Source: Coniferiporia sulphurascens (taxonomy: Eukaryota; Basidiomycota; Agaricomycetes; Hymenochaetales; Hymenochaetaceae). From it: a DNA stretch of 64,000 bases. How positions within the stretch are numbered: the first letter of the stretch is position 1; each line of letters opens with the position of its first letter. Where the stretch lies: contig NBBA01000001.1 of assembly GCA_002794785.1 (NCBI GenBank), positions 248,001-312,000 on the forward strand, in the 5' to 3' direction. The notes under the pieces are model-generated. The model ran no database searches. It saw only the letters and a list, made by a program, of their open reading frames with translations, and was not told where the DNA came from. Made by a program: the position numbers and the translations under genes. Below, one piece after another: positions 10,346 to 20,219 of the stretch.

Positions 10346-11648
10346 ATGCCCACCACATATATAACCAACAACGAGCACCTCTGGTACCTCGCCATCACCA
10401 TACCCACCGGTCTCTTCATCTTCATCTGCGCCATCACCACCACCGTCCGCCACCGCACCCATCGCACTCCACACATCCGCTACCCTACCGTTGCAAATCG
10501 CCGACCTCTCTCTCCAACACTCCCGATTCAGAACCCCCCTATCGAAGTCCGCCACCGGGAATACCAACCACGCAGATCCGCTCCCACTCGGCAGGACGTC
10601 ATCGAACAGCTCCGACATACCTTCCCAGAGGACTTCATCCAACCCTCAGATCTCACTGAAATCGAGTTTGAGATAGAAGGACTTGAGAATCAGCTAAGTC
10701 AATCCGATCCACCCTCGGTTGACCTACTCCTTCACCTCGCCAATCTACACGACCAGGCCATCATATATCATGAACTCGCACTCGCAGCCCAGCTCCAGGA
10801 ACAGCGGAACCAGTGCAGAATACCGACGCCGCCACCACCTGGCAACACAACGCCGGTATCCAGTCCACAACCTGAACCGGCAAACCACACCCCTCCTCCT
10901 GCATACCATCCTCCAACACGTACTCGCAGCCCCCGACCTGGATACGGACGTCAACCGACTTCTCGCATCCCATCCACGAGCACGCCAGGTCAACAGGATG
11001 CACCAGCACCTACGGACCCTGGAGGACATGCAACACCTAGCGTGGCATGCCCAAGAAATCATGGAGATGCTGGACTCTCGTCTGAGTAACCTGGTAGACG
11101 ACTTACGACTCTTGTGCAACACGGACTACGAGGCACTCGAGGAAGAAGGTATTCACCAAGTACTCATTCCTCTTCATCCTCAGGTGCACCTCTACCGTCC
11201 CACACCCGCTCCTCCGCTAGTCCCAACTGTCCCATCTTCACCTACAGTCACTCGTCACAACTCGACAACTCAAACCGAACCACTTCCGGTTCAAGCACCC
11301 CCTCCGTCTCAGGAATCGTCCTCATCATCCTCGCGCACACACTGCTCGGCATGCCTCTCACCAGCGCATCTCACCACGTATTGTGTCCAATACACGTGTC
11401 CCTGGTGCAAGAAAGCTGCACCCCACCATCCTCCAGGGGAATGTCCACAACACGGACAAGAGCAAACGACCACCCCGGATGAAAACCGACCCCCGTCTCC
11501 ACCAAGCGCATCAAACGGAAGACGCACGGTACGACTCTCGGATCTAGGGGCTCGCGTCTTGCTCCAGTCCTACATGGGCGACATCGCAGCCGGTATCAAC
11601 CTGGACGACGTCGATATGGGATCGAATAACGATGATCAGTCTAACTAG
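10346..11648 (+). pseudogene. gypsy-1 third ORF: TM segment plus Cys/His cluster, frameshifted
   Basis: Two overlapping frames (10346-11089 and 10719-11648) look like one gene with a +1 shift near 10800-10830. The first frame has an N-terminal hydrophobic stretch, WYLAITIPTGLFIFICAI, then a Pro-rich, probably helical region. The second continues with a helical segment (DMQHLAWHAQEIMEMLDSRL) and ends in a Pro/Ser linker and a Cys/His cluster (CSAC...YC...CPWC...GEC). It sits between integrase and the 3' LTR, the usual place of an additional ORF. I do not recognise the protein. Both frames overlap for about 370 bp, so an overlapping-gene arrangement is an alternative. Confidence 0.6.
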
Positions 11649-12090
11649 GTGTCTCTAGTCTGCAATGACAGAAAACTAGCGTGTGTCCAAAACAACCCTA
11701 AACTACTACTCCTGGGTATGACCTTAAAAGGCCCAATAGTGCATTTCTTCTTCTTTTTTTTATGCCCATTCCCCTGCTTGTTATCGTCCTTGTTGGCAGC
11801 TTGCCTTTTCCTTATCATTTATTGGCCTTCACTTGGCCCTATAGGCTAATATGACTCGCAATCCGGGTTAGGGATTCTTTTTGCATCTATTTTCCGCTTT
11901 TTCACCGTCTTTTGACATCATACCATTAATATTGGTGAAAGACCTGGATTAGATACCAAAGAGCGCAGTAACAAACTCTGCAGTGAACCTAGCATTACAC
12001 TTAAAGACCTGCTAGGCCGGCATCTTGATACACTTGGATTTTTTTTTCTTTCATCTTAGATTTTATGTTGACAATTCGGTGACTTGTCGA
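11649..12090. other. gypsy-1 3' untranslated stretch
   Basis: A pyrimidine-rich, non-coding stretch runs from the third ORF to the polypurine tract, with several poly-T runs. Confidence 0.5.
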
Positions 12091-12107
12091 TCCTAAATGG
12101 GAGGCAA
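12091..12107 (+). promoter_or_regulatory. Probable polypurine tract of gypsy-1
   Basis: AAATGGGAGGCAA directly precedes the 3' LTR start TGTTACAA. This is the expected place for the plus-strand primer, though it is only moderately purine-rich. Confidence 0.55.
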
Positions 12108-12666
12108 TGTTACAATTTTCCTTTACTTTTCCCTTATTGCGCTGACTCACTTCCTATTCATCATCATCAGTCAGCGCAACTCCCCCATTTCTCTTCCTTA
12201 CTCATCCTTATTCGCCTTGCGCCATAAGACGCCATGATGACACCTTATTGCACCATCATGACGTGCTTTCCTTACTGATCACCGTACTTGTATTACCAAG
12301 GCCTTCCTTGAGTTTCCATGACCTTCCTTCATCTGGCAAACATACCTAACCAAGTCGCTACAGTAGCAAACACATAGAATAGCATATAAGCATGTAACGT
12401 CAGTAGCACAAGCCCTAAGCTTGTGCTCTTTGTTCATACAAGCCCATTATCTGCTACCACCAGTCTACCATGTGCCCCTTGGCCATTAGTCGCTTTGTTG
12501 TAACCCGACTCTGCTAAGAAGCATCTCGCGTCCACATCAACGATCAGGAAGCCCCACCAACGATCACCTTCGACTTATGACATCTAGGAAGCCCCGTTGC
12601 CATACCATCAGTTCCGATGATCAGGAAGCCCTGACGTCGATCACCGCGTAACCGTTGAGCTTAACA
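12108..12666 (+). repeat. gypsy-1 3' LTR (LTR-A)
   Basis: It is 559 bp and collinear with the 5' LTR. Differences such as CGC/CAC, GACGA/GATGA and CGCGT/CGCAT are CpG transitions. Confidence 0.92.
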
Positions 12667-12670
12667 CCCT

Positions 12671-12682
12671 CCTTATATACAT
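12671..12682 (-). promoter_or_regulatory. TATA-like motif of LTR-F
   Basis: The minus strand reads ATGTATATAAGG, followed across the gypsy-1 insertion by CAGTTTAATTCA, a phrase also present after the TATA motif of LTR-D. It is a probable promoter core of the long LTR, downstream of the P ORF. Confidence 0.4.
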
Positions 12683-12859
12683 GTAGAAGAAGCTCCGCTT
12701 GAATGTACTCCACAGCAGACACTCCACAAGGCTCTGCAGTTGGAGCTATGACGTCTCACAGTGCCGTCATAAGCTCCACTGACTTGGAGCTGCATACCAG
12801 TGCAAATGACCTCATTAGAGGATCATATGAGAAATAACTATCTACAATTGGCTGTTGGT

Positions 12860-12922
12860 GCTCCACTGAGCTCCACTGCGCATCATGCGCTCCACTATGC
12901 TCCACTAGGCTCCACTGAGCTC
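12860..12922. repeat. Short GCTCCACT repeat cluster
   Basis: GCTCCACT occurs five times at irregular spacing in LTR-F, with further GAGCTCCA words nearby. It could be a small minisatellite or clustered factor sites in the U3-like region. Confidence 0.6.
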
Positions 12923-13214
12923 ATAGGGACGTCATATGGTATCATAATGACTTCACCATGACGCTTAGGCTGTGCGCGTCGCCCCACTGTTCTGCATGCT
13001 ACCCTGTGGTCTTATGTGCCAGTGGCTTCTTGTTAAGATGCTGCCTAACAGCTTGATGATTGGTAAGTCATTAACTTGTCTTGTTGGCCTCCTGTACTGG
13101 TTCCTTCATGTTGTCTTGTCATATTGGACACTTTACCATTTAGAGTTTGTGGCTGGCCTCAGTAAGCGCTTCGGTTCCTGCTGAGTGTGGCTTAATCACG
13201 TAATGCGATATCAG

Positions 13215-13880
13215 CTAAAGGTCCATAGGCAGGTACCTTTCGGTTGGTGTCCTGTCGTCGATCACATTGTCCAGCGGTTTGTTAATGTGGTTTATCCTAG
13301 TGATACGTCGCGTGTATCCTGGAGGTGGCGCTGGGGGTGATCCATTTGATAACCATAGTGTTATCACGTAAAGATTAACATTGCCGATCTGTTGATCAGC
13401 GGTCATTGATCCCTTTGCTGATAGATTATTGAAGAGGGTGATTACCTTTGCGCATAATCGGTGAGCATTAGCTAGGAATGTGTTATCCTGCAATGTCCTG
13501 TATGGGAAGGATCCTGAGACCACTCATAGGTCACATTCCTTGTCATGTATGTGCAGGTTCACTATTGTCTGGACATGGATGTTGTGCAAAAACTCCTGTA
13601 CATTGAAGATGTACATTTGTATCATGTGCATTACCCTGACCTCTGTGCCATCGCCTATAGGGTCTACAGCGTGATCTGTAGTTACCTGGCAGTTCGTGTA
13701 CCCTGCCATGTAAAAGCATTTGGTTATTACCATGTTAAATGCTTCCCATGATTGATTGTATGTGGTCCAGCATTGGTGGCAGAGTATTGACGGGTCAAGA
13801 GTCTTTAGCAGTCGCTTGAGCATTGTGATTGGCCTGATGTTCCCAAGAAGTCCTGGTTTTCTAGTTAGTTCTGTCCCCAT
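13215..13880 (-). pseudogene. P-family ORF inside LTR-F (one TGA)
   Basis: The frame starts MGTELTRKPG about 105 bases inside LTR-F and runs about 222 codons to MDL-stop. One TGA at 13524-13526 interrupts it after KECDL; a CGA Arg codon there would restore the frame. It shares CHQC, W-AFN, GYTNCQ, PPGYTRRITRIN and DDRTP with the LTR-D P genes, and has an extra N-terminal segment of about 35 residues. No known family is recognised. Overall divergence from the LTR-D P genes is high, so this is an older split of the same family. Confidence 0.6.
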
Positions 13881-13990
13881 GTTGAATGATTGCTGGATAG
13901 TCTCTGTGGGAGTCCCTTCCTGTATTGGTAGTCGCTGGTATCATTGTCTAAGCTTGTAGGCAAGCTTATTCATCAATTCCTAACACTCAG

Positions 13991-14555
13991 GCCCTATAGC
14001 ATTTATATTTGTTATCCTGCTATACCCTGGTGTGACTCTATATGAAGGTTCATCATTGAACCATTGTATTATAATCTCTTTATCTATTGGTACTAACTCC
14101 TGTCCTCATCTTGGTTCCTTTCGATCTACTGTTGTATGTCCTTTGGCTATGAAGTTGACTTTGTATGTGAATAGTTGTTCTTGTAATTGTTTATTGATAG
14201 TATGAACTATTTGGTGTGCCGCTTCTGCATAATCGGTTGATGTAATAACCGCCCTTTGATAACATAATTCATTATGTGGCTGATTATAAATCTTGGTTCT
14301 TGTATAAGTGCTGATTACATATCTATTCAATTGATATGAGAACATAGTTGCTCTATGTTCAATTATTACTTCTAGCCTTTCTGCCACTTGTTGTTCCCTT
14401 GTAGTATGATTGAATGTAATTTGACAGTTGTCATATCCTGCATTCTGTCCTACTGTTGTGCATGCAATATTAAATGCTTTCCATGCTACTTGATCTGCAT
14501 CTTTACAGTGTTGGCATAGGTTCCTGGTATTGATTAGAGTTATGGGTCTTGCCAT
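13991..14555 (-). pseudogene. P-family ORF inside LTR-D minus copy, split by LTR-F
   Basis: The frame starts MARPITLINTRNLC, 50 bases inside LTR-D. It is closely similar to the plus-strand P gene at 634 (shared LNRYVIST, KIYNQPH, FIAKGHTTVD). A TGA at 14106-14108 follows KEPR, and the frame then continues as QELVPIDKE up to GPE, where LTR-F is inserted at its CTGAG target site. The C-terminal codons are at 4883-4815. Without the insertion the gene would be about 210 codons with one stop. Confidence 0.65.
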
Positions 14556-14605
14556 GTCGATCTGTCGATCCGTTGATCACCACAATTTTCATCAATTTAC
14601 TAACA

Positions 14606-15213
14606 TGAAGTGTCCTGAGCCTATAGATACCAAGGGGCTTTTTGACTTGGACATCAACAACGATATCTGGCAGGATATTGGCATGTATGATGACAATGAC
14701 AATGTCCCCCGCTGGTTAGGTGACTATTAAATATTATAATGTAAATGGATCATGTGATATGCAGGCGAATACACCCACATATGATGACCTGCTAGTTATA
14801 GCACATAGTCATATGAACAAATGACTTACTAATGCTACAATAATGCAACGATAACACCATACAATATAGGAGCTAGATAGTTATAGTAGTACTAGCTCAT
14901 GGAACGTGTATATAAGGGGAGCTGGTCTCACCCTAGAAATACATCGGATTATTCTGATAACCCCCACCTGACTCGCCTCTACCACTGCACCTCATCGTCT
15001 ACCACAACATGTGTAGATTTTAAGAGTGATGGAAGGGTAAGAAAGGGCATTAAGTCGCTCCTGGAGGTGAAAAGGTGCAGAGAGGAGCTCCAGTGGCTGG
15101 CAAGGGAGAAGCTTGCAATGCAAAGCTGGGCGCTGAGTATGTGGACTCGCATTACAATGGCTCTGCCCCTGTATTGTGAGTTCTTAGTTAATGTATTATG
15201 GCAGAATTGTTAA
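14606..15213 (+). pseudogene. KDZ-like transposon protein fragment split by a solo LTR
   Basis: The part before the LTR reads GLFDLDINNDIWQDIG and VPRWLGD. After the LTR the frame continues GIKSLLEVKRCREELQWLA and LAMQSWA. This resembles the C-terminal region of basidiomycete KDZ-type transposon proteins from memory; I could not search it. The halves join in frame across the duplicated GTGAC/GTGAT. No transposase catalytic region is present, so this is a relic. Confidence 0.45.
14725..15026 (+). mobile_element. Solo Ty1/copia LTR (302 bp), imperfect duplication GTGAC/GTGAT
   Basis: It begins TATTAAAT and ends GATTTTAAGA, as do the LTRs of the complete copia element at 57303-63308. The core from GGAGCTAGATAGTTATAG to GATTTTAAGA is strongly conserved, including GTATATAAGGGGAGC. 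Its 5' part is about 44 bp longer. Confidence 0.85.
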
Positions 15214-15307
15214 TCACTTCATTGACAGTGCAAGACTTGCCATATCACTATGCAATTAATCTCAAGCGCCAGATGTTGCTGGCTCTTTGCGTCAAATGGC
15301 AAGAAAA
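15214..15307. other. Short spacer, no gene
   Basis: Nothing is recognised between the KDZ-like relic and the LTR-B fragment. Confidence 0.4.
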
Positions 15308-15539
15308 TGTTAAGCCTACTGATTAGGTAAGGCTTAATAAGTGATCAATGAGGATTGACTGAGTAGGATGAGGTAGAGACGAGATGACAATTGAGCAAGG
15401 GTTTCCCCAAGGACTAGTAGACTGGTGAACTGGTGATTGGAGACTTAATATCCCACAGAGGAGATAGTGAACAAGTAGGCTCTATTGAATGAAGAGCACA
15501 AGCTTAAGGCTTAGTGTTCTGAAAGCAAGTCCTTATATA
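15308..15539 (-). mobile_element. Truncated LTR-B
   Basis: It begins TGTTAAGCCTAC, the reverse of the LTR-B terminus at 2486, and matches LTR-B back to its TATATAAG motif. There it stops abruptly at LTR-A. The rest of LTR-B is absent on the far side of LTR-A. Confidence 0.8.
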
Positions 15540-16098
15540 TGTTAAGCTCAACGGTTACGCAGTGATCGACGTCAGGGCTTCCTGATCGTCAGAGCTGATG
15601 GTACGGCAACGGGGCTTCCTAGATGTCGTAAATCGAAGGTGATCGTCGATGGGGCTTCCTGATTGACAATGTGGACGCGGTAGGCTTCTATAGCAAGTCG
15701 GGTTACGACGAAGCGACTAATGTCAGAGTGACACACAGTAGACTGGTGGTAGCAGATAATGGGCTTGTATGAACAAAGAGCACAAGCTTAGGGCTTGTGC
15801 TACTGAAGTTACATGCTTATATGCTATTCTATGTGTTTGCTACTGTAGTGACTTGGTTAGGTATGTTTACCAGACTATGGAAGGTCATGGAACTCAAGGG
15901 AATGCCTTGGTAATACAAGTATGGTGATCAGTAAGCAAAGCACGTCATGATGGTGCAATAAGGCATCATCATGGCGTCTTATGGCGTAAGGCGAAATAAG
16001 GATGAGTAAGGTAGAGAAATGGGGGAGTTGCGCTGACTGATGATGACGAAGAGGAAGTGAGTCAGCGCAATAAGGAAACGTAAAGGAAAATTGTAACA
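15540..16098 (-). mobile_element. LTR-A (559 bp) without a target duplication
   Basis: It is full length, from the reverse of GAGCTTAACA to the reverse of TGTTACAATTTT. The flanks are ATATA on the left and TCATG on the right, so there is no duplication. It joins an LTR-B fragment to the middle of a gypsy-2 reverse transcriptase, which suggests recombination between two LTR-A copies with loss of what lay between. Confidence 0.85.
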
Positions 16099-18948
16099 TC
16101 ATGTCTATCTGGATGACATAATCATCTGGTCCGACACCATCAAAGAGCACTGGGTCCGAGTTTCGATGGTCCTGGAAGCTATGTGGGCTGCAAACCTTTA
16201 CTGTTCACCCAAGAAGACCAACCTCTTCTGCTCTGAAGTGATGTTTCTGGGACATGTCATTTCGGAGCAGGGAATTGAAGTGGACCCGAGCAAAGCCCTT
16301 CGGGTCACTGAATGGCCTACCCTGACACATACCCGGGATGTCCGGGCCTTTCTGGGAATGGTCCAGTACATTGCAGCATTCCTACCTCAGCTAGCAGAGT
16401 ACACAGCAGTGCTCACCCCACTCACATGCAAGGAGTTTGATTGCAATTTTCCAGCATGGACTCTGGAGCATCAGCATGCATTTGACAAGATTAAGGAACT
16501 CGTTACGGGCCGAGACTGCCTCACTACTGTCGACCATGAGTCCGACGAGACTATCTATGTCACGACTGATGCTAGTGACCTTCGGACTGGGGCTGTACTG
16601 AGCATCAGGTGGACCTGGGAATCAGCCCAGCCAGTCGCCTTTGAGTCCCACCAACTCAATAGCGCAGAGCGGAACTATCCCGTGCATGAGAAGGAGCTCC
16701 TGGCTATTGTCTGGGCTCTCAAGAAATGGCGGATTTATCTCCTGGGAGTCCATTTTGAAGTGCACACAGACCACCGGACTCTCCAGTATTTCCAGGGACA
16801 GTGAGACCTGTCCCAGAGACAAGCCCGGTGGTCTGAGTTTCTCTCCCAGTACAATTATGCTCTCCACTATGTCAAAGGGGAGGATAATACCATGGCCGAC
16901 GCAATGTCACATTACCCCGACGGAATTAGGGCTGCAACCAAGGTTGCGGCAATTGGACTGGCACATTGCCCCATCCTGCCCAAGTCCGAGCTGGTGGGGG
17001 CCATCCTGACCATTGCTAGCGACCCGGAGCTACTGGGAAAAATCCGGGAGGGCTATGCAGAGGATGAGTGGTGCCAGAAGCTGCTCTGCAATCTGGGTAG
17101 CATAGAGGGGGCTTGCTCCGAAGGAGACCTACTCTATGTAGGTACTCGACTGGTAATCCCATGGAAGGGGGACATTCAGGAATCTCTTTATCACCTCACC
17201 CATGATTCCCTGGGCCATTTCGGACCCGAAAAGAGCTATGAATTGCTTCGGGACACATATTACTGGCCCGGAATGCGACGGGACCTCGAGGGAGCCTACG
17301 TACCCAGCTGTCCGGAGTGCCAGAGGCACAAGAGTGCGACCATGAAGCCAGCGGGGCCACTCCACCCTTTGCCCGTGCCGGACAAGTGGTTCGACAGTGT
17401 GGCAATTGACTTCATTGGTCCACTCCCGGAGGATGGGGGATTTAATGGGATTGTCACCATGATGGACAGGATGGGGTCCGCAGACATCCGGATAGTTCCC
17501 ATACACATGGACATGTCAGCAGAGGCCTTCGCAGTCATTTTCTTCAATGAATGGTACTGTGAAAATGGCCTCCTGCTGGAAATCATCTCGGACCGGGACA
17601 AGCTCTTCATGTCCCGGTTCTGGAAAGCCTTACATAAGCTCACCGGAGTTAAGCTGAAGATGTCTACTGCATTTCACCTGGAGACTGATGGGGCCAGTGA
17701 GTGGACTAACAAGACAGTGAACCAGATACTCCGATTCCATGTTGACCGGAATCATGTTAGATGCGGTCGATCTTCTTTCCTTTTTTGTTTACCTCCGATC
17801 CTTTTTCCTTTTCTGTTCTTTCCTTTTCATGTTTCCCCTTTCGGCATGATCACCTGTTTCCTGATCCCCTTTAGTCGAATGACTCCTTATGACTTGTGAC
17901 CTTTCCCTTTTGGTAATACCTTCACGTGACACCCCAGCCCTATAAGTAGTTGAGCCGAACATTATTGTTTCCTGTTCTTCTCTTCTACCTACCATCATGT
18001 CGACTTAGGTATTTACCTGTATGGTCCTTTCATTTGAGCAATCTACTTACTGTCGTGTCGACTTAGCATTACACGTGATCTGAACATAGTCCCTCTGAGT
18101 CCCCCCTCAGATTACTAGGTGTTCCCTTCATGCTAGTCAGCGTTTCGTTGAACTCTTCAGGGCCCTGTCGAGTTATTCCCGGCTGCCACCTAACAAATCA
18201 GCGGAACTGTGTGAAGGCACTTCCAAAGGTCTGCTTCGTTATTATGAACATGAAGAATGCATCCACCAGATACACCCCCTTCTACCTGAGGTCCGGACAC
18301 TCCCTCCGACTCATTCCACCACTTGTACCATCCAGCGGAGACCTGCCGGAGGGGGAGGAGACTGTCTGGGCGATGGAACTGATCCAACAGCTCCACCAGG
18401 ACATCCTGGATGCACAGGACTCACTTCTGGCTGCCAAGACCCGACAGGCACACCATGCCAACCAACACCAGGCTCCGGATGACCATTTCCAAATGGGGGA
18501 CCAAGTCATGGTTTCCACCCAGAACAGGAAGCAGGAATACAAGTCCAAGGGCCAGCACCGAGTTGCAAAGTTTATGCCCCACTATGATGGTCCATATACT
18601 ATTTCCGCCGCATTCCCAGAGAAGTCCGAGTACACCCTGGAGTTGCCGGACTCAGACCAGACTTTCCCAGGGTTCCATGCCAGCCAACTCCGGTGCTTCA
18701 TTCCTAATGATGATGCCTTATTTCCAGGATGAGCACTGGCTTGGCCAGGACCAGTGGATGAAGACCAGAACGTATTTGAGGTGGATTCAATCGTGGATGA
18801 ACACAAGTGGGGCCGGGGGACTCAGTTCCTAGTCCGATGGAAAGGCTGGGGGAACCAAGGACAGGAGTGGAAATCCTGGACAGAGCTCCAGGAATCTGCC
18901 CCACTTGTCTTAGAGGCTTGGGAGTGGTGCCAGGGGCGGACCACTTAA
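16099..18948 (+). pseudogene. pol: gypsy-2 Pol, 3' part: RT to chromodomain
   Basis: This is a second chromovirus, truncated at its 5' side in the reverse transcriptase (it opens just before the YLDDIIIW active-site motif). The frame continues through RT/RNase H (VTTDASDLRTGAVL, HTDHRTLQYF), the integrase zinc region (HDSLGHFG to CPECQRHK), the catalytic core (AIDFIGPLP, ISDRDKLF) and a C-terminal chromodomain (FLVRWKGWG). Interruptions are TGA at 16801-16803 (after YFQGQ), TGA at 18730-18732 (after LFPG) and a nested LTR-E at 17755-18195. Frames on each side of LTR-E match once the LTR and its 5-bp duplication are removed. Both TGA sites fit CGA Arg codons. Confidence 0.92.
17755..18195 (+). 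mobile_element. Solo LTR-E (441 bp) in gypsy-2 integrase, duplication AATCA
   Basis: The ends are TGTTAGATG and CACCTAACA, with AATCA at 17750-17754 and 18196-18200. It contains CCCTATAAGTAG as a probable TATA box and two copies of GTCGACTTAG. Confidence 0.9.
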
Positions 18949-19048
18949 ATTTCCTTTCTCTCAATTTTTCTCCTCATTTCCACCCTTTAATTCCTTTCCT
19001 ATTTCCTTTTCCTATTGCATCTCACCCCTGGGGGGGGAACTATTTTTT

Positions 19049-19062
19049 AGAGGGGGGAGGGG
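19049..19062 (+). promoter_or_regulatory. Polypurine tract of gypsy-2
   Basis: AGAGGGGGGAGGGG directly precedes the LTR start TGTAAGCCC. Confidence 0.8.
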
Positions 19063-19414
19063 TGTAAGCCCAGGGCTTACTACTCTGATGCCTATGTGTT
19101 GGAGACCACCAGGTCCAGACATCATCTGACGTGCCGGGTTGTCAGTCACATGATGTGCCGGTCTGTCACCTGACACACCAGACTGATGGTCACATGATTG
19201 TATTTCCTCCAGACTGTACAGATCTATGCTTACATAATTCCCTCGCTATTCCCATTCACTTTCTGCACCTTTGTTGCCTCAGTCTATCTGACAGCAACAA
19301 AGGTGAGTAGTTATAGCATGGAATGTATGTAGTCTATCTGACAGCAACAAAGACACCTTTGTCCTTTCTGTCCTAGGCTGAACTTTAGTGTTGCCAACTC
19401 CTGGTTGGCTTCCA
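19063..19414 (+). repeat. gypsy-2 3' LTR (LTR-C, 352 bp)
   Basis: It matches solo LTR-C at 1716-2047 end to end, with about 20 extra bases. It ends GGCTTCCA; the following TGCAG would be its target site, as judged from the uninterrupted sequence upstream of the X gene at 43914. Confidence 0.88.
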
Positions 19415-20105
19415 TGCAGGCTTTCATTATGGCATGAATGAGGCAACTACAGGTCGAACTCAGAAGCAGACGTGAGAGGTAAAACAAGCTATGCCTCCAT
19501 GAGCCTAATACAGGATGGGCATGTCCCCAGGTTCCACGTTTGGTGACATCCACGCATGTCCAATCATGCGATTCAGGCTGTCTGCCTGATACTAAGATCC
19601 ACGATGTGTTTTGCTTAGCAGCCTGAGGTAGCCCAAGAGCACCGATGACGTGGTTGCTATCAAGCGTGCCAAAGCTTTCCGGTTCTCGGCAGTGCCGATT
19701 TAGTGTGCGAAAATGTCTACCACCGGCTTTAAGTGGTCGTCTTTCTCAACAAAAAATAAGGTGGAGGATAAGGAGATAAAAACTAGCGCTGCCGGGAACA
19801 CTGGAGGATGCTTCGGATTTGGTAACTGCATAGCTGCTGCAGTTTCGAGTTGCAATACGTTACTAGTATGGGCCCGGATAAAGTGACGGTTAGGCGCCTC
19901 AGTCTTTCTTTGTTAACTGAGATGACAAGCTGCTCATCAGCAGAACCTTTAATTGGGGGTGAAGTGCGAATCGATTGATGAGTCTTCTCTCCGTTTTCCG
20001 CTATGTGAACTGACTGTGTCATGGATCCTGGGATGATATCTTGATGATGAGGCTTCCCATCTGTTTTATATGAAATAAAAGCTTGAGAATCTGTAAGTAT
20101 GTTTG
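19415..20105 (+). repeat. Upstream region of X1, duplicated at 43117-43800
   Basis: From TGCAGGCTTTCATTATGG onward this stretch is nearly collinear with 43117-43800 and leads in both cases into an X gene. No ORF is convincing. It looks like a promoter-proximal spacer that differs from the spacers before the other X genes. Confidence 0.75.
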
Positions 20106-20114
20106 CTATATAAG
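20106..20114 (+). promoter_or_regulatory. TATA box of X1
   Basis: CTATATAAG lies about 110 bp before the ATG at 20220. The motif and spacing recur before the other X genes. Confidence 0.6.
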
Positions 20115-20219
20115 CTCGACACTGGTGCTAGTCCTCTTCGAAAAAGATCACCACCATCCATTTGGACTTGCCTTCTAGTTCGTACAGTACGTGCACATCG
20201 AACTGCGACGCTACCCACA

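Larger units (their letters stand above)
5061..12666 (+). mobile_element. gypsy-1: complete Ty3/gypsy chromovirus, target duplication CCCTC
   Basis: The element is 7,606 bp with 559-bp LTRs at both ends and CCCTC at 5056-5060 and 12667-12671. Gag, a -1 frameshift site, protease, reverse transcriptase, RNase H, integrase and a C-terminal chromodomain appear in canonical order, followed by a third ORF. Two TGA stops in pol and a lost RNase H aspartate make it inactive as read. It is nested in LTR-F, which is nested in LTR-D. The two LTRs differ by about eight bases by eye, of which seven are CpG transitions. Confidence 0.95.
4889..13985 (-). mobile_element. LTR-F: long solo LTR carrying a P gene, split by gypsy-1
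   Basis: The termini are TGTTAGGA and TCCTAACA (8-bp inverted) and CTCAG flanks it perfectly at 4884-4888 and 13986-13990. Without gypsy-1 and its duplication it is 1,486 bp. On the minus strand it begins TGTTAGGAATTGATG, much like LTR-D, then encodes a P paralogue, and then has a TGTATATAAGG promoter motif. TG/CA ends plus a 5-bp duplication fit an LTR. The ORF lies upstream of the TATA motif, where U3 would be. A non-autonomous TIR element is the alternative. Confidence 0.75.
3765..14605 (-). mobile_element. LTR-D, minus-strand copy, host of nested insertions
   Basis: On the plus strand it starts TGTTAGATTCGC (3765) and ends with the reverse complement of TGTTAGTAAATTGATG (14605). Removing LTR-E and LTR-F with their target duplications leaves about 1.35 kb, similar to the plus copy (579-2745). 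It carries the P gene at 14555 to 13991, whose last codons resume at 4883 after the LTR-F insertion. Outer flanks do not form a clear target duplication. Confidence 0.6.
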
